Shown: in pieces, positions 36,913 through 45,506 of the stretch
How the letters are laid out: each line of letters starts with the position of its first letter
Position numbering within the stretch: position 1 is the first letter of the stretch
Assembly: GCF_030756675.1 (NCBI RefSeq)
Contig: NZ_JAVBXD010000010.1
Coordinates: 1-64,000 of the forward strand
Reading direction: 5' to 3'
Origin: Bacillus multifaciens
Lineage (GTDB): Bacteria > Bacillota > Bacilli > Bacillales > Bacillaceae_G
DNA: 64,000 bases
Made by a program: the position numbers and the translations under genes
The notes under the pieces: generated by a model
What the model was told of the DNA's origin: nothing
Databases searched by the model: none
Seen by the model: only the letters and a program-made list of their open reading frames with translations

Positions 36913-37167
36913 TCAAAATTTCATTAAGTTTTTTTCGATAATATTTTTGATAACTATCTTTATTAATTTTTTTATATTAAATTTACCAATAGCTCGTCTT
37001 ACTTTTAAATCATGTATTATAAGATAAGCATTTTTTTCATCTTTATATAAATCTTTAAACCATTCATATTTCTTTAATTCATTTATGTTCCTAATTATGT
37101 CTTCTTCACTTGGTTTTAAAAAAGGAAGATATATAGAAAGGTTAAATATATCTAATAAAAACCACAT
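36913..37167 (-). CDS. Unknown 84-aa protein
   Basis: Hydrophobic start (MWFLLDIFNLSIYLPFL) then a charged helical body (KPSEEDIIRNINELKKYEWFKDLYKDEKNAYLIIHDLKVRRAIGKF), strongly AT-rich. AAGGAG is 12 nt before the ATG. It lies downstream of the bacteriocin operon on the same strand but beyond its terminator. Not recognised; might be immunity-related, which is a guess. Confidence 0.45.
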   Translation of the reverse strand: MWFLLDIFNLSIYLPFLKPSEEDIIRNINELKKYEWFKDLYKDEKNAYLIIHDLKVRRAIGKFNIKKLIKIVIKNIIEKNLMKF

Positions 37168-37182
37168 ATTTATTTCAACTCC

Positions 37183-37287
37183 TTATAAAGTTAAACAATC
37201 ATTTTTTATTTTTTCTTTAATACCAATATATATTAACTTATTCTTCAAAAAGAAAAAAAACCCTCCTATATTTCCAATTATACCCAT
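37183..37287 (-). CDS. Possible 34-aa membrane peptide
   Basis: MGIIGNIGGFFFFLKNKLIY then GIKEKIKNDCLTL: a short hydrophobic segment with a basic tail. It ends 16 bp before the 84-aa gene. No ribosome-binding site is visible, so confidence is low. Confidence 0.25.
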   Translation of the reverse strand: MGIIGNIGGFFFFLKNKLIYIGIKEKIKNDCLTL

Positions 37288-37427
37288 TAAAACGAAAGAC
37301 TTTGCTATTCACAATTTTTTTAAAAAATCATTGACCGGCTGATAATCAGTGGGGATGAAGCCCCCACCACTGATTAAAGTTTCACTATATAACCATCGCC
37401 GATTTGCGTTTTGTTAAGAGTGTTTAC

Positions 37428-37475
37428 TATATGAAAAAAGCTTGAATTCATTAGAATCCAAGCTTTTTTCATATA
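37428..37475 (-). terminator. Terminator of the bacteriocin operon
   Basis: Perfect 17-bp arms TATATGAAAAAAGCTTG (37428-37444) and complement (37459-37475), 11 bp after the SagB stop. Confidence 0.88.
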
Positions 37476-37486
37476 ATAACGCTTTT

Positions 37487-39055
37487 TTAACTATGCAAAC
37501 TCCCTTTCAACCAAGGTCGTTGTCGATAAAAGCCGATTGGAATTTGGATGAGACTCGTTTTTTCTTCTGAATCTAGCTTGTAAATTTCATCACACAATTT
37601 CACATCGAATCCAAGAAGCGGGTGGCCTCCGAGTCCTATTGCAGAAGCTGCTAACAATAATTTCTGTACTAGGATGCCTGCTTCCATCTGTTGGATGCGG
37701 TATCCTCTATATCCAAGTTCAGTTTTAAGATGATTTTTATCCCCTACTACATGTAAACAAAGTGGTACTTGGAAGAGATTCACGTTGTGGAATGTCATCC
37801 CGCTTTGCAGTAAGAATCGATGATCTCCAAGATGTACTTGTCGTAATGCATGAGCATCGCTGTCATAATGATAAGCGCCATTTGGGATCCCTTCAACACC
37901 AAATAAACATACGTATAAGGAAACGCGGGATACCAGTTCTTCATGCTTTGTATCTAAATCGTTTTGATAGGAAAAAGAAGCAGTTGTATCATGTAGCAAC
38001 GTAGTCAATTGTTCTTGATTCATTTTCCGAAAAGTAAAATCCATTTCCGGTGAAAATCGATTTTGGCATGCGGCTGTTAAGTCGTACGACATTCGCTGTA
38101 TACGAGGAAGAACTAACGCTTGACCATCACGCATTCTATTCGTTTCACTCTTGATTTTTTGAAACGATCGTGTTGATTCAATCATAGATGCTTTATTCAT
38201 TTGAATCAACATTGGATACTGTGCAATATTTCGTGATCGGACATAGTGATTGTGGTGAATAAATGGTAATTCTTCACATAATTGAGTGGCAGAGACTTCT
38301 TTATTCGTAGCATCATTTTCAGTATTGAACTGTGTGGTTACAGAATTTACCGACAGAGGGATAACTGCATATACACTCTCCTCTTGATCGGATAACCCGA
38401 GTAAATGGTTGATGGCCCGGTCTAGAAATTGAAAATGCACACTTGGTGTGAACTGAAATCGTTTTGCTACTTCTAGCAATTGTCCGATTAACACACCTGA
38501 ATCCAATCCTTGCAGACGATAAGAAAAGTTATGGTATTTAAAGAAATTTTTCCAAAACATTGTCGATACAAAAATAACACCGAAACAAGCGGATGTGTCA
38601 CAGCTATTCCCAAGAGTCCGGGCTACATATGAATCAAAATTCCCTTCTCTTAATAATACTAAGCGGTGATGTGCAACGTCATAGTGGTAAATCCCAATAG
38701 GCACATTTTCCATCTTTAAATATATATACAATTCATTTGGATATAAGCCACCACCCGAGGGAATAAATCTCCGATAAGACTGCATAACATGTTTTTCTGG
38801 CGATGGTAAGGTTGACTGACAGAATTGAGTAAGCCCAAATACGTACCAAAGAAAATGACCGATTTCGCGAAGATTCGGTTCTATTGATACTTCGAGATTT
38901 TCAAGTGTTAACGTAACATCAGAAGGTAACGGAATTACCGGTAAGTCCCGATAAAGCTTATAGGGAAGTGGCCCGTCTTCCCAGTCAACCTCCCAAGTCG
39001 AGGAGGTTGATTCGTCATTAACGTGTAAATTGTTCAAAAATGTCTCTAAACTCAT
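37487..39055 (-). CDS. SagB-type dehydrogenase of the heterocycloanthracin locus
   Basis: 522 residues with two nitroreductase-like halves. Each has the Gly-rich pattern SGGGLYPNELYIYL (about 101-114) or a degenerate version, plus GVLIGQLLEVAKRF in the first half and GILVQKLLLAASAIGLGGHPLLGF in the second. SagB enzymes use FMN to oxidise thiazolines and oxazolines in TOMM peptides to azoles. AGGAGG is 7 nt before the ATG; the gene starts 22 bp after the YcaO gene. Fused double-domain SagB proteins are known from Bacillus TOMM loci. Confidence 0.9.
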   Translation of the reverse strand: MSLETFLNNLHVNDESTSSTWEVDWEDGPLPYKLYRDLPVIPLPSDVTLTLENLEVSIEPNLREIGHFLWYVFGLTQFCQSTLPSPEKHVMQSYRRFIPSGGGLYPNELYIYLKMENVPIGIYHYDVAHHRLVLLREGNFDSYVARTLGNSCDTSACFGVIFVSTMFWKNFFKYHNFSYRLQGLDSGVLIGQLLEVAKRFQFTPSVHFQFLDRAINHLLGLSDQEESVYAVIPLSVNSVTTQFNTENDATNKEVSATQLCEELPFIHHNHYVRSRNIAQYPMLIQMNKASMIESTRSFQKIKSETNRMRDGQALVLPRIQRMSYDLTAACQNRFSPEMDFTFRKMNQEQLTTLLHDTTASFSYQNDLDTKHEELVSRVSLYVCLFGVEGIPNGAYHYDSDAHALRQVHLGDHRFLLQSGMTFHNVNLFQVPLCLHVVGDKNHLKTELGYRGYRIQQMEAGILVQKLLLAASAIGLGGHPLLGFDVKLCDEIYKLDSEEKTSLIQIPIGFYRQRPWLKGSLHS

Positions 39056-39077
39056 CCTTCTCCCTCCTAATCATCAC

Positions 39078-41021
39078 TTATGCAAACGGATGTGGATGTG
39101 GATTGAGTTGTTCAAACGTTAGCGATTGCTTCGTATACCCAAGTTTCATTGGCACGTCTAATACTCTTTCTAGACCTATTAAGCGCGTAAGATGATGCCC
39201 AAATGTCATTGGCAACATTCCCGGAATGATTACTTTCACACAATGTAATCCATTTCGCATTATTTCTGGTGTCGTCTGATCTACTACAATCACATCGAGG
39301 TTTAACTGGTGTAACATATGAAGCATTTCTCTTAAATCATCTGTCAAATCCTCATGTCTCGTTTTCTGCTTGAATGCCTCGGTAAATGTTTGTAACGGTC
39401 GATTATTATTTAGCAAAAACTGAAACCGTTCTTCTGCTTCTGGCAAAGCGCATACCATAGGATGGTCATGCATTGTCTTCACAAGAGAAGGATTGTGGAA
39501 CATCTGTACATATTTCTTGTGATTCGCCTCAAGTTTCTTATCAAGTGTTAACATCATGCCTGCTAATTCAAATATTGCACTTTTCGCTCCTCGTACCGGA
39601 TCTAAATGGGCTCCAGCTGCACAGAGAATATTCATCCCCTTCTCTTTTCTGTTTTTTGCCAATGCCCAAATGCTTGGAATTCCGTGCTCCATTGTCGAGT
39701 TAAATACATGTATATCATATCCCCCTACTGCACGTACACGTTCTATCATTAACTGCAACTCTTGATCATTGACAGAAGAAAGATCAAGACGCGGGAGGGA
39801 AAGCTTTGCATACCAAGTTAACAGAAATGAATCGCGCTCAATGACTTCTAAAATGCCATAAAAAATTGCTTCTTCTAAACTGCCACCTAATGCACAACCA
39901 TTGGAAGTCTCATAAACAAAACCATCTTTACTACCTAAACTATAATAAGCAAGTAGTTCTGGAACTAAAATTGGACGTTCTTGTAGAAATGAATAACCCC
40001 ATACCCAGTTCATTGGACGATCTGGATGAAATGGTTTAAACGGGAAATTCGGTTTCATATATTGTTCCTTTGCGTGTACCCCTACTTCAAGAGGATTTAA
40101 TGCTTGATGACCTAGATTGCGGAACGTATCGTGAATGACTGTCCGTTTTCCCCGAGGCTCTAGACCGCAATATCGTTCTAATCCTTCTAAAATAGCAGTT
40201 AATTCACTCGTTGCATATGAATGAGTCCGGCCAGCCGTTGGTTCATTTCCGAAGAGAAGCGGAAGATTCACACTTACATCAGCAAATGGGGGCGTAAGAT
40301 CATACATTTTATCATTTAAAAAACCAGTCTCATAATCTAGATAATCTTTAACTAGTACTTTACTTAAATCAGATATTGAACGACAACGATAATTATCTAA
40401 GTTAACCTTTGGGCTTGATTGCAATGAAATTTTAGCTGAATGTGATGAATCATTAGGCATTTGGCTACAATTTGAGCATAAAGGATGAGGTAGAAAAAAA
40501 TGATAGGAGCTTTTCAAAGTTTGTAAATTTACGAAAAACATGTGTCCTTCTGATCGTACATAATCATTTTGTAGAATACACTGCACTTCTCTTAACAGAA
40601 TATGTGTCATCTGTCTTAATCCATTACTTGATGTCCATATGTCCCCGGGGATTTCCTTTTTCGATGATAAGATTCGCATTATTTCCCACATCTCTTTCGA
40701 ATCACTTCCTGCAAAAGTACGGCGTATATCTGCGCATTGGGAACATCCTGGTGTGCCAGGACGAACGAGCGGACCGATTATTCCTTTTCCAAATGAAACG
40801 AAAGCTCGCAACCAAGGGATATTCGCCGATTGAACTACACTTTCTGCCTGTTTATGAATAGAAGGATTCCAAGTATCATGTAAAACGAGAACTAAATCGG
40901 TTGTTGCTGGTATATTTAGATTAAAATTGGTGTTCTTGGTGATTTCATATCGGACAGCTAATTCTTCATATACACGATTTGCTAATAGTCCCTCTCCAAT
41001 AATTAAAATGGAAGCACTCAC
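39078..41021 (-). CDS. YcaO TOMM cyclodehydratase with N-terminal partner domain
   Basis: 647 residues. The N-terminal part (about 1-220) is a Rossmann/E1-like partner domain with Cys pairs CSQCAD and PLCSNC that probably bind zinc. The YcaO domain (about 240-647) includes TSELTAILEGLERYCG, SNGCALGGSLEEAIFYGILEVIERD and a Pro-rich C-terminus, NPHPHPFA. It uses ATP to cyclise Cys/Ser/Thr of the precursor to azolines. GTG start 41021 was chosen because AGGAGG lies 7 nt upstream; it overlaps the stop of the preceding gene as GTGA. Confidence 0.92.
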   Translation of the reverse strand: MSASILIIGEGLLANRVYEELAVRYEITKNTNFNLNIPATTDLVLVLHDTWNPSIHKQAESVVQSANIPWLRAFVSFGKGIIGPLVRPGTPGCSQCADIRRTFAGSDSKEMWEIMRILSSKKEIPGDIWTSSNGLRQMTHILLREVQCILQNDYVRSEGHMFFVNLQTLKSSYHFFLPHPLCSNCSQMPNDSSHSAKISLQSSPKVNLDNYRCRSISDLSKVLVKDYLDYETGFLNDKMYDLTPPFADVSVNLPLLFGNEPTAGRTHSYATSELTAILEGLERYCGLEPRGKRTVIHDTFRNLGHQALNPLEVGVHAKEQYMKPNFPFKPFHPDRPMNWVWGYSFLQERPILVPELLAYYSLGSKDGFVYETSNGCALGGSLEEAIFYGILEVIERDSFLLTWYAKLSLPRLDLSSVNDQELQLMIERVRAVGGYDIHVFNSTMEHGIPSIWALAKNRKEKGMNILCAAGAHLDPVRGAKSAIFELAGMMLTLDKKLEANHKKYVQMFHNPSLVKTMHDHPMVCALPEAEERFQFLLNNNRPLQTFTEAFKQKTRHEDLTDDLREMLHMLHQLNLDVIVVDQTTPEIMRNGLHCVKVIIPGMLPMTFGHHLTRLIGLERVLDVPMKLGYTKQSLTFEQLNPHPHPFA

Positions 41022-42943
41022 TGGGATTCCTCCTCTCCCAATAATACTCCAAATAGTCCCGCCAGTTCCTCCTTCCAAACGTCTTCTAGCGATATTTCAA
41101 ATACGTAAAGCCGCATTCCATTTTGTTTTAATGTCTGTTCAGCAGATTGTAATATTTCTTCTTGTGTCATGTTTTCACAAGAAGAAATATTGAAATGTAA
41201 TGGCAGTTTTTCTTGTAATAAAACTGATGAAGTCTTTAGTGCTTGTGATGCGTGGCAATCATCACAATTTTGTGCTTCTGTAAGTGCCTGTTGTAATGCT
41301 TTACGTAACGCTAATGTTTTATTTAACCCTACACTTCCGTACCAGCGATTATTTGTACTAATCCAAATCACAGGGAAATTAAAAACGTCCTCTCCTAAAG
41401 CGATTGTTGGTGTTCCTTGCAATGTAGTAAGTGCTTGCAAATAAACGCTGCAGCGCTCATCTTCAATTACATCTAATTTTAGCGTGGAAACAGAAATTTT
41501 TTGTTTTATTTGTCTCTTACGAAATTCTTCATCCAAACATTTTTGTAATCCCCTAGACACACATTCTGCAATCGTATCCCCGGCTCCAATTCCTATAAAT
41601 TGCTCATGTTCAGAAATTATTGAACTAGCAATTCGCGATATATAGGTCTCAACTCCGGCTAATCCAGCTTCATACCTTGCTTCCAAATGGGTCAAACCTG
41701 TACAAATCATATCTGGCAATAATTCAGCAGGGCCTTCTGACAGCGGGTCAACTGTTTGAATACGACATTGAGCCAATGGCAGCTGTTTTAAGTCACCTGC
41801 TTCCCAAATATGAAAAATCCCTGCTTCTTTTGATACAAGGGAATTCAAGTTCAAAGTAGGTTCATCCCATTTATTTTCACTTGAGCTCTGCTTGATTCTC
41901 GTATTGAAATCTGGAACCCATTTGATTTCCATCTTCTCAGTTACTAAGGGATGAGATAAAAAGGAATGCCAGTTTCCTTCTAACGTTTCGGAATTTAACA
42001 GAAAAAATTGATTTGTTTGCGTATGTTTCGTTACATCTGTAACCTTTTTGAACAGTTCAAATACAATTATATTTGCTAACATTGCCTCCGTTGTAGAAGA
42101 AAAAGTGTGTTCCCCTGAAGTTTTAGAAAATGCAGACTTGTGTAGACGTCGCCAAGCTGATTCCCAGCAAGCATCATTTTCTGGATGTACGAGTGGCCCG
42201 GCTAATCCAATGCCTTGCCTAGATATGGCAGGGATGAAAATCTTTTTTTCTTCTTTACAAATAGCATGAAGAATTTTTAATTCCTCTATGTCTTCTCCTT
42301 GTGATATATACAAAATCGCCTGAAATGGCTGCACTGCATCTTTCAAACCATTTCTTTTTTCTTTTTGTAAAAAAATTTCTTCAATTGCCATTTCAGGATC
42401 TGTTCTTTGTGCATATTCTATTAATTCTTTTAACCTTCTTTTATTAGTTTGAACGGAATCAGTAATTAGCATCTGGAATTGTGGTAATCCTGATTCAAGT
42501 AACGCAGAAACTAGGGAAACAAAAAAAGAACCAGAACCAACAACTAATACTTTCGTTTGGCGATAAGATTGAAAACGATATGCACCTGAAACGCCGAGGT
42601 TATCTAAAAATTCAATTTGAGATGCGTATTTTTTAAGAATATGTTCTGACAATTGGTGTGGATGATCTTGACTTATGTCTATTGCAAATTTATTTTGGTA
42701 CAGTATTTCTGCTATTTCAAATACTCGCTTTCGATATAGCTCAGGTAAGCCATCTGTCAAATTTCCTAATGTATTTTCCCCATTAAACATCGGCACCAGT
42801 TTTTCAATCCATTGATTGATTGATTTTCCTTCCATACGGAATGAACTGGCATTATTTCTAAAATACACTTCTCCTTTTGGATTAGAGAGAAAAAAAGTAT
42901 CTCGTTTCATTTTCAAACGCGTAGAAGAGTTAAATTTTGTCAT
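41018..42943 (-). CDS. ThiF-like TOMM maturation protein
   Basis: 641 residues. A Rossmann-like segment, SYRQTKVLVVGSGSFFVSLVSALLESGLPQFQMLITD, is E1/ThiF-like. It also carries REGIONS reminiscent of cyclodehydratase partner proteins (LVHPENDACWESAWRRLHKS; YEAGLAGVETYISRIASSIISEHEQFIGIGAGDTIAECVSRGLQKCLDEE). It matches my memory of the 'putative thiazole-containing bacteriocin maturation protein' of B. cereus/anthracis. Role: probably leader recognition or delivery to YcaO. AAGGAGGAG precedes the ATG. Confidence 0.85.
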   Translation of the reverse strand: MTKFNSSTRLKMKRDTFFLSNPKGEVYFRNNASSFRMEGKSINQWIEKLVPMFNGENTLGNLTDGLPELYRKRVFEIAEILYQNKFAIDISQDHPHQLSEHILKKYASQIEFLDNLGVSGAYRFQSYRQTKVLVVGSGSFFVSLVSALLESGLPQFQMLITDSVQTNKRRLKELIEYAQRTDPEMAIEEIFLQKEKRNGLKDAVQPFQAILYISQGEDIEELKILHAICKEEKKIFIPAISRQGIGLAGPLVHPENDACWESAWRRLHKSAFSKTSGEHTFSSTTEAMLANIIVFELFKKVTDVTKHTQTNQFFLLNSETLEGNWHSFLSHPLVTEKMEIKWVPDFNTRIKQSSSENKWDEPTLNLNSLVSKEAGIFHIWEAGDLKQLPLAQCRIQTVDPLSEGPAELLPDMICTGLTHLEARYEAGLAGVETYISRIASSIISEHEQFIGIGAGDTIAECVSRGLQKCLDEEFRKRQIKQKISVSTLKLDVIEDERCSVYLQALTTLQGTPTIALGEDVFNFPVIWISTNNRWYGSVGLNKTLALRKALQQALTEAQNCDDCHASQALKTSSVLLQEKLPLHFNISSCENMTQEEILQSAEQTLKQNGMRLYVFEISLEDVWKEELAGLFGVLLGEEESQ

Positions 42944-43047
42944 TGTACTCCTCCTTCACTGTTCGTTGCATTAAACTGTCATCATAACAATTTTATGTAT
43001 CCTATTTTTTCTTATGTCAAACGGAAAAAAGAAGAGTGGTTTATCAT

Positions 43048-43103
43048 ACTTAAAGAAAAGTGTCTCTACAATAAAGGTACAGTAGAAACGCTTTTCTTTA
43101 AGT
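43048..43103 (-). promoter_or_regulatory. Hairpin between precursor and maturation genes
   Basis: 21-bp stem: ACTTAAAGAAAAGTGTCTCTA (43048-43068) against 43083-43103 with only two wobble positions, 24 nt past the precursor stop. No T-run follows, so it looks like an attenuator or mRNA-stabilising structure that lets the precursor be made in excess over the enzymes. Confidence 0.7.
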
Positions 43104-43127
43104 AAAGTTTCAATTAAAAAATTGGGA

Positions 43128-43430
43128 TTAAATAATCCATATTCCGTCCCACCAGAATCCGGCGCCACCACATCCTCCGCAACCACCACAACCACCGCAA
43201 CCGCCACAGCCAACGCATCCAAAGCATCCAAAGCAACGGAATCCGCCGCAACGTCCGAACCCTCCACAGCGACCACCACAACCACCACAGCGGCCACAAC
43301 CACCGCAACGACGAGTATAGTCTTCTTCAATATAGTATGGAGAAGGAGTTTGACTATCCCAGTACACAACATTTCCAGTCTGATAATCATTTAAATTTAA
43401 CGTTTGAAGTTCTTGTTGAAAATTATTCAT
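43128..43430 (-). CDS. Heterocycloanthracin-type bacteriocin precursor peptide
   Basis: 100 residues: a leader of about 41 residues (MNNFQQELQTLNLNDYQTGN ... EEDYTRR) and a core with 14 Cys (42 to 87), mostly spaced Cys-X-X with X = Gly, Phe, Arg or Val. Cys66-Cys87 is an unbroken run of eight. The core ends in an aromatic tail (GFWWDGIWII). Start 43430 has GGAGG 7 nt upstream. The Cys residues should become thiazoles through the downstream YcaO and SagB enzymes. This class is described as heterocycloanthracin in B. anthracis/cereus. Confidence 0.95.
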   Translation of the reverse strand: MNNFQQELQTLNLNDYQTGNVVYWDSQTPSPYYIEEDYTRRCGGCGRCGGCGGRCGGFGRCGGFRCFGCFGCVGCGGCGGCGGCGGCGGAGFWWDGIWII

Positions 43431-43531
43431 TTCATAACCTCCATGTATATACTTTGCAAGTCGTAACAAAAAACAACTTGTAACAAAAGAGACGATAGAC
43501 CATTTCGAATTGCACTCCCCAACAAAGTATG

Positions 43532-43545
43532 ACCTAAAATTAGGT
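43532..43545. promoter_or_regulatory. Palindrome upstream of the precursor gene
   Basis: ACCTAAAATTAGGT is a 6-2-6 inverted repeat about 100 bp before the precursor start; a related CCTAATTTAG lies at 43565-43574. Could be a dimeric repressor site. Confidence 0.4.
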
Positions 43546-43618
43546 ATTGTGACTTGTTCAAATGCCTAATTTAGAATTATGTAATTTCACGTATGCTCTT
43601 CTAGCTTTAAAAAAAGAA

Positions 43619-43641
43619 AAAACACACTCTATGTGTGTTTT
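43619..43641 (-). terminator. Terminator hairpin
   Basis: AAAACACAC (43619-43627) pairs with GTGTGTTTT (43633-43641), just past the acetyltransferase stop. Confidence 0.75.
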
Positions 43642-43646
43642 CAAAT

Positions 43647-44078
43647 TTATAATTTCATTAACAATGTTTTTATATCATATTGCTCTAAGCACCAATTATA
43701 TTTATCTATAATCTGTTTAGGAACCGCAGTTAAATCTACTACTTCTTGAAATCCATGTTTACTATAAAAAGGTTTTAAATGTTCAAATGGTATACAATAT
43801 ACATTTTGAATTTGAAGTTTCCGTGCTTCATTAATTAGAAATGCAACGATGCTATCAGCGATTTTCTTTCCTCTATAGTCTTCTAACGTATATATTCCAC
43901 CCATTTCAAAGCTATTTTCATCAATTTTTACTAATCTTCCTAAGCCGGCTTTTTGACTATTAAAATATGCAATTGCAATCTCTTCATTTTCTAAATGTGA
44001 TGGTACAAAATCAACCTTTTCGTATTGAAAATTAACCCATTGTAAATCATCAAGTTTTGCTTTTTCTATATGTAACAT
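43647..44078 (-). CDS. GNAT-family N-acetyltransferase
   Basis: 143 residues. MGGIYTLEDYRGKKIADSIVAFLINEARKLQIQNVYCI is the acetyl-CoA-binding motif A (Arg-Gly-Lys-Lys-Ile variant), followed by FYSKHGFQEV (motif B). Start 44078 chosen because ATGGAGG lies 8 nt upstream; the upstream ATG is part of that site. Substrate unknown. It sits between the bacteriocin locus and the MFS gene with its own terminators. Confidence 0.85.
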   Translation of the reverse strand: MLHIEKAKLDDLQWVNFQYEKVDFVPSHLENEEIAIAYFNSQKAGLGRLVKIDENSFEMGGIYTLEDYRGKKIADSIVAFLINEARKLQIQNVYCIPFEHLKPFYSKHGFQEVVDLTAVPKQIIDKYNWCLEQYDIKTLLMKL

Positions 44079-44124
44079 TAGATTGGCCTCCATTTGATAA
44101 TTTTTTATGATTTAAACATAAATT

Positions 44125-44153
44125 CCCCCAAAGTTTATAGAACACTTTGGGGG
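44125..44153 (-). terminator. Rho-independent terminator
   Basis: CCCCCAAAGT (44125-44134) pairs with ACTTTGGGGG (44144-44153), directly downstream of the MFS pump gene. Confidence 0.88.
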
Positions 44154-44159
44154 AGTATT

Positions 44160-45383
44160 TTATTCTATATTTCGATTCATTTTATGGTGCGCAGTAACAC
44201 CCACCTCAACTTTTTTTATTGGCAAAAACGTTCCAATACATGCAATACATGCACAAACTGCAAATACAAATGGTAATGACTTAACGGCTACGAATGATAG
44301 TGTTCCGAAAATAATAAGGTCCAATATCGAATCTAAAACAGACAATAACGAAATCGTTGTTGCACGCACATGAGACGGAATTATGTCATTACTAAGCTGC
44401 GAGTATATCGGATAACGAATTGCACGTACGAACCGTAAAATAAAGAACGCTCCTAATACAACCCACAATGTATCTCCAAAAAATGTTGATAATAGTAAAC
44501 CACTAACAGCTAACCCTCCTGATACATTCATTAACATTGTACGTGAGAATCTATTAGTAAGCCATCCGATTGATATCGAAGAAAAGTATCCAAGGATAGC
44601 TGCTAAAGCATACATAACGCCAATTGCAAATACAGGAAGGCCTGCGTTCGTAAACAACGGTTGGTTAAAAGCGTCATATACTGCACTTGCTGGAATAAAA
44701 ACAAGCGAGACGTTTAAAAACATAATAAGTAATTGCGGTGCTTTACGAATTACCTTTATCCCTTTAATTATTTGCGAAACAGATTCTTCTCGGTAAGATG
44801 ATAGTTTCTTTGGACTTTTGATAAAAAATAGTAAAGCAAGTTCTACCAAATGAAATACTATTCCAAGAACAATTAATAATGTAAATTGTTCTTCTCGTAA
44901 ATCTTTAGCGAAATACGAGCCGAAGATTACAGCGATTAACATGGAAATAAAGCCTGCTGATTGGATTTTCCCCATTGCTTGATCCATTTCATGTTGCTCA
45001 TTATTTTCTTTTAACGATTCATAAATAAGTGCTTCATCTGCACCGGAGAAAAATGTAACTGACAAACCGTTCAATAAACTGTATACACAAAAAATCCATA
45101 GATTGTCTGCAAATAATAAGATAGAAATACTGACAGTTTTTATGATCGATCCTGTCAAAAATGATAATTTTGCACCGAATCGATCCGCATAAACACCTGC
45201 TGGGATTTCCCCAATAAGTACTGCCACGCTCCAACACATCATGACAATAAAGATATTTGCTGCCGTTAAGCCTTTTTCCATATAAAAAAGAGTCATTACG
45301 GGCTGTAAAAAGCTAATTGTTCCAAAAAATTGTACCCAAAATAAAATCGAAATATTATGTGTTGCGATTGTTTGTTTCTTCAA
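44160..45383 (-). CDS. MFS transporter under leader-peptide control
   Basis: 407 residues, about 12 membrane segments, motif A in EIPAGVYADRFGAKLSF (about 58-74) and a central cytoplasmic loop. TTG start with AGGAG 4 nt upstream. The 5' region holds an 18-codon leader with a strong ribosome-binding site and two competing hairpins, one of which hides this gene's ribosome-binding site. That layout is common for antibiotic-inducible resistance genes, so a role in export of a ribosome-targeting drug is inferred. Confidence 0.85.
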   Translation of the reverse strand: MKKQTIATHNISILFWVQFFGTISFLQPVMTLFYMEKGLTAANIFIVMMCWSVAVLIGEIPAGVYADRFGAKLSFLTGSIIKTVSISILLFADNLWIFCVYSLLNGLSVTFFSGADEALIYESLKENNEQHEMDQAMGKIQSAGFISMLIAVIFGSYFAKDLREEQFTLLIVLGIVFHLVELALLFFIKSPKKLSSYREESVSQIIKGIKVIRKAPQLLIMFLNVSLVFIPASAVYDAFNQPLFTNAGLPVFAIGVMYALAAILGYFSSISIGWLTNRFSRTMLMNVSGGLAVSGLLLSTFFGDTLWVVLGAFFILRFVRAIRYPIYSQLSNDIIPSHVRATTISLLSVLDSILDLIIFGTLSFVAVKSLPFVFAVCACIACIGTFLPIKKVEVGVTAHHKMNRNIE

Positions 45384-45388
45384 TTGTT

Positions 45389-45473
45389 CTCCTACTTTCC
45401 GTTATTCATTTTTCATAATGGATTTAGGAAGCAGGAGTGCTATATTACGTTAGTTGATATTCACTCCTCTTCC
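45389..45473 (-). promoter_or_regulatory. Translational attenuator of the MFS gene
   Basis: Three segments in mRNA order: A = GGAAGAGGAGTG (45473-45462, inside the leader ORF), B = CACTCCTGCTTCC (45439-45427), C = GGAAAGTAGGAG (45400-45389, containing the MFS ribosome-binding site). A pairs with B (12 bp, one bulge) and B pairs with C (11 bp including one G-U, one bulge), so the two stems exclude each other. Confidence 0.7.
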
Positions 45474-45506
45474 TACGCTTGAAAATGTTTTTAGTGTTTT
45501 TTGCAT
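45450..45506 (-). CDS. 18-aa leader peptide
   Basis: MQKTLKTFSSVGRGVNIN, with AAAGGAGG (45514-45521) 7 nt before the ATG. The last codons form segment A of the attenuator. It has no signal or known motif; its likely purpose is to sense ribosome stalling. Too short for homology. Confidence 0.7.
   Translation of the reverse strand: MQKTLKTFSSVGRGVNIN

Noticed and set aside
37085-37342. Rightward 85-aa ORF downstream of the bacteriocin locus
   Set aside because: No ribosome-binding site; it overlaps leftward frames that have a better site, and its composition is low-complexity.
43114-43394. Other frames across the bacteriocin precursor (Trp/Leu-rich and Thr/Ala-rich ORFs)
   Set aside because: These are artefacts of the Gly/Cys codon repeats; only the frame with leader, GGAGG and CXX core makes sense.
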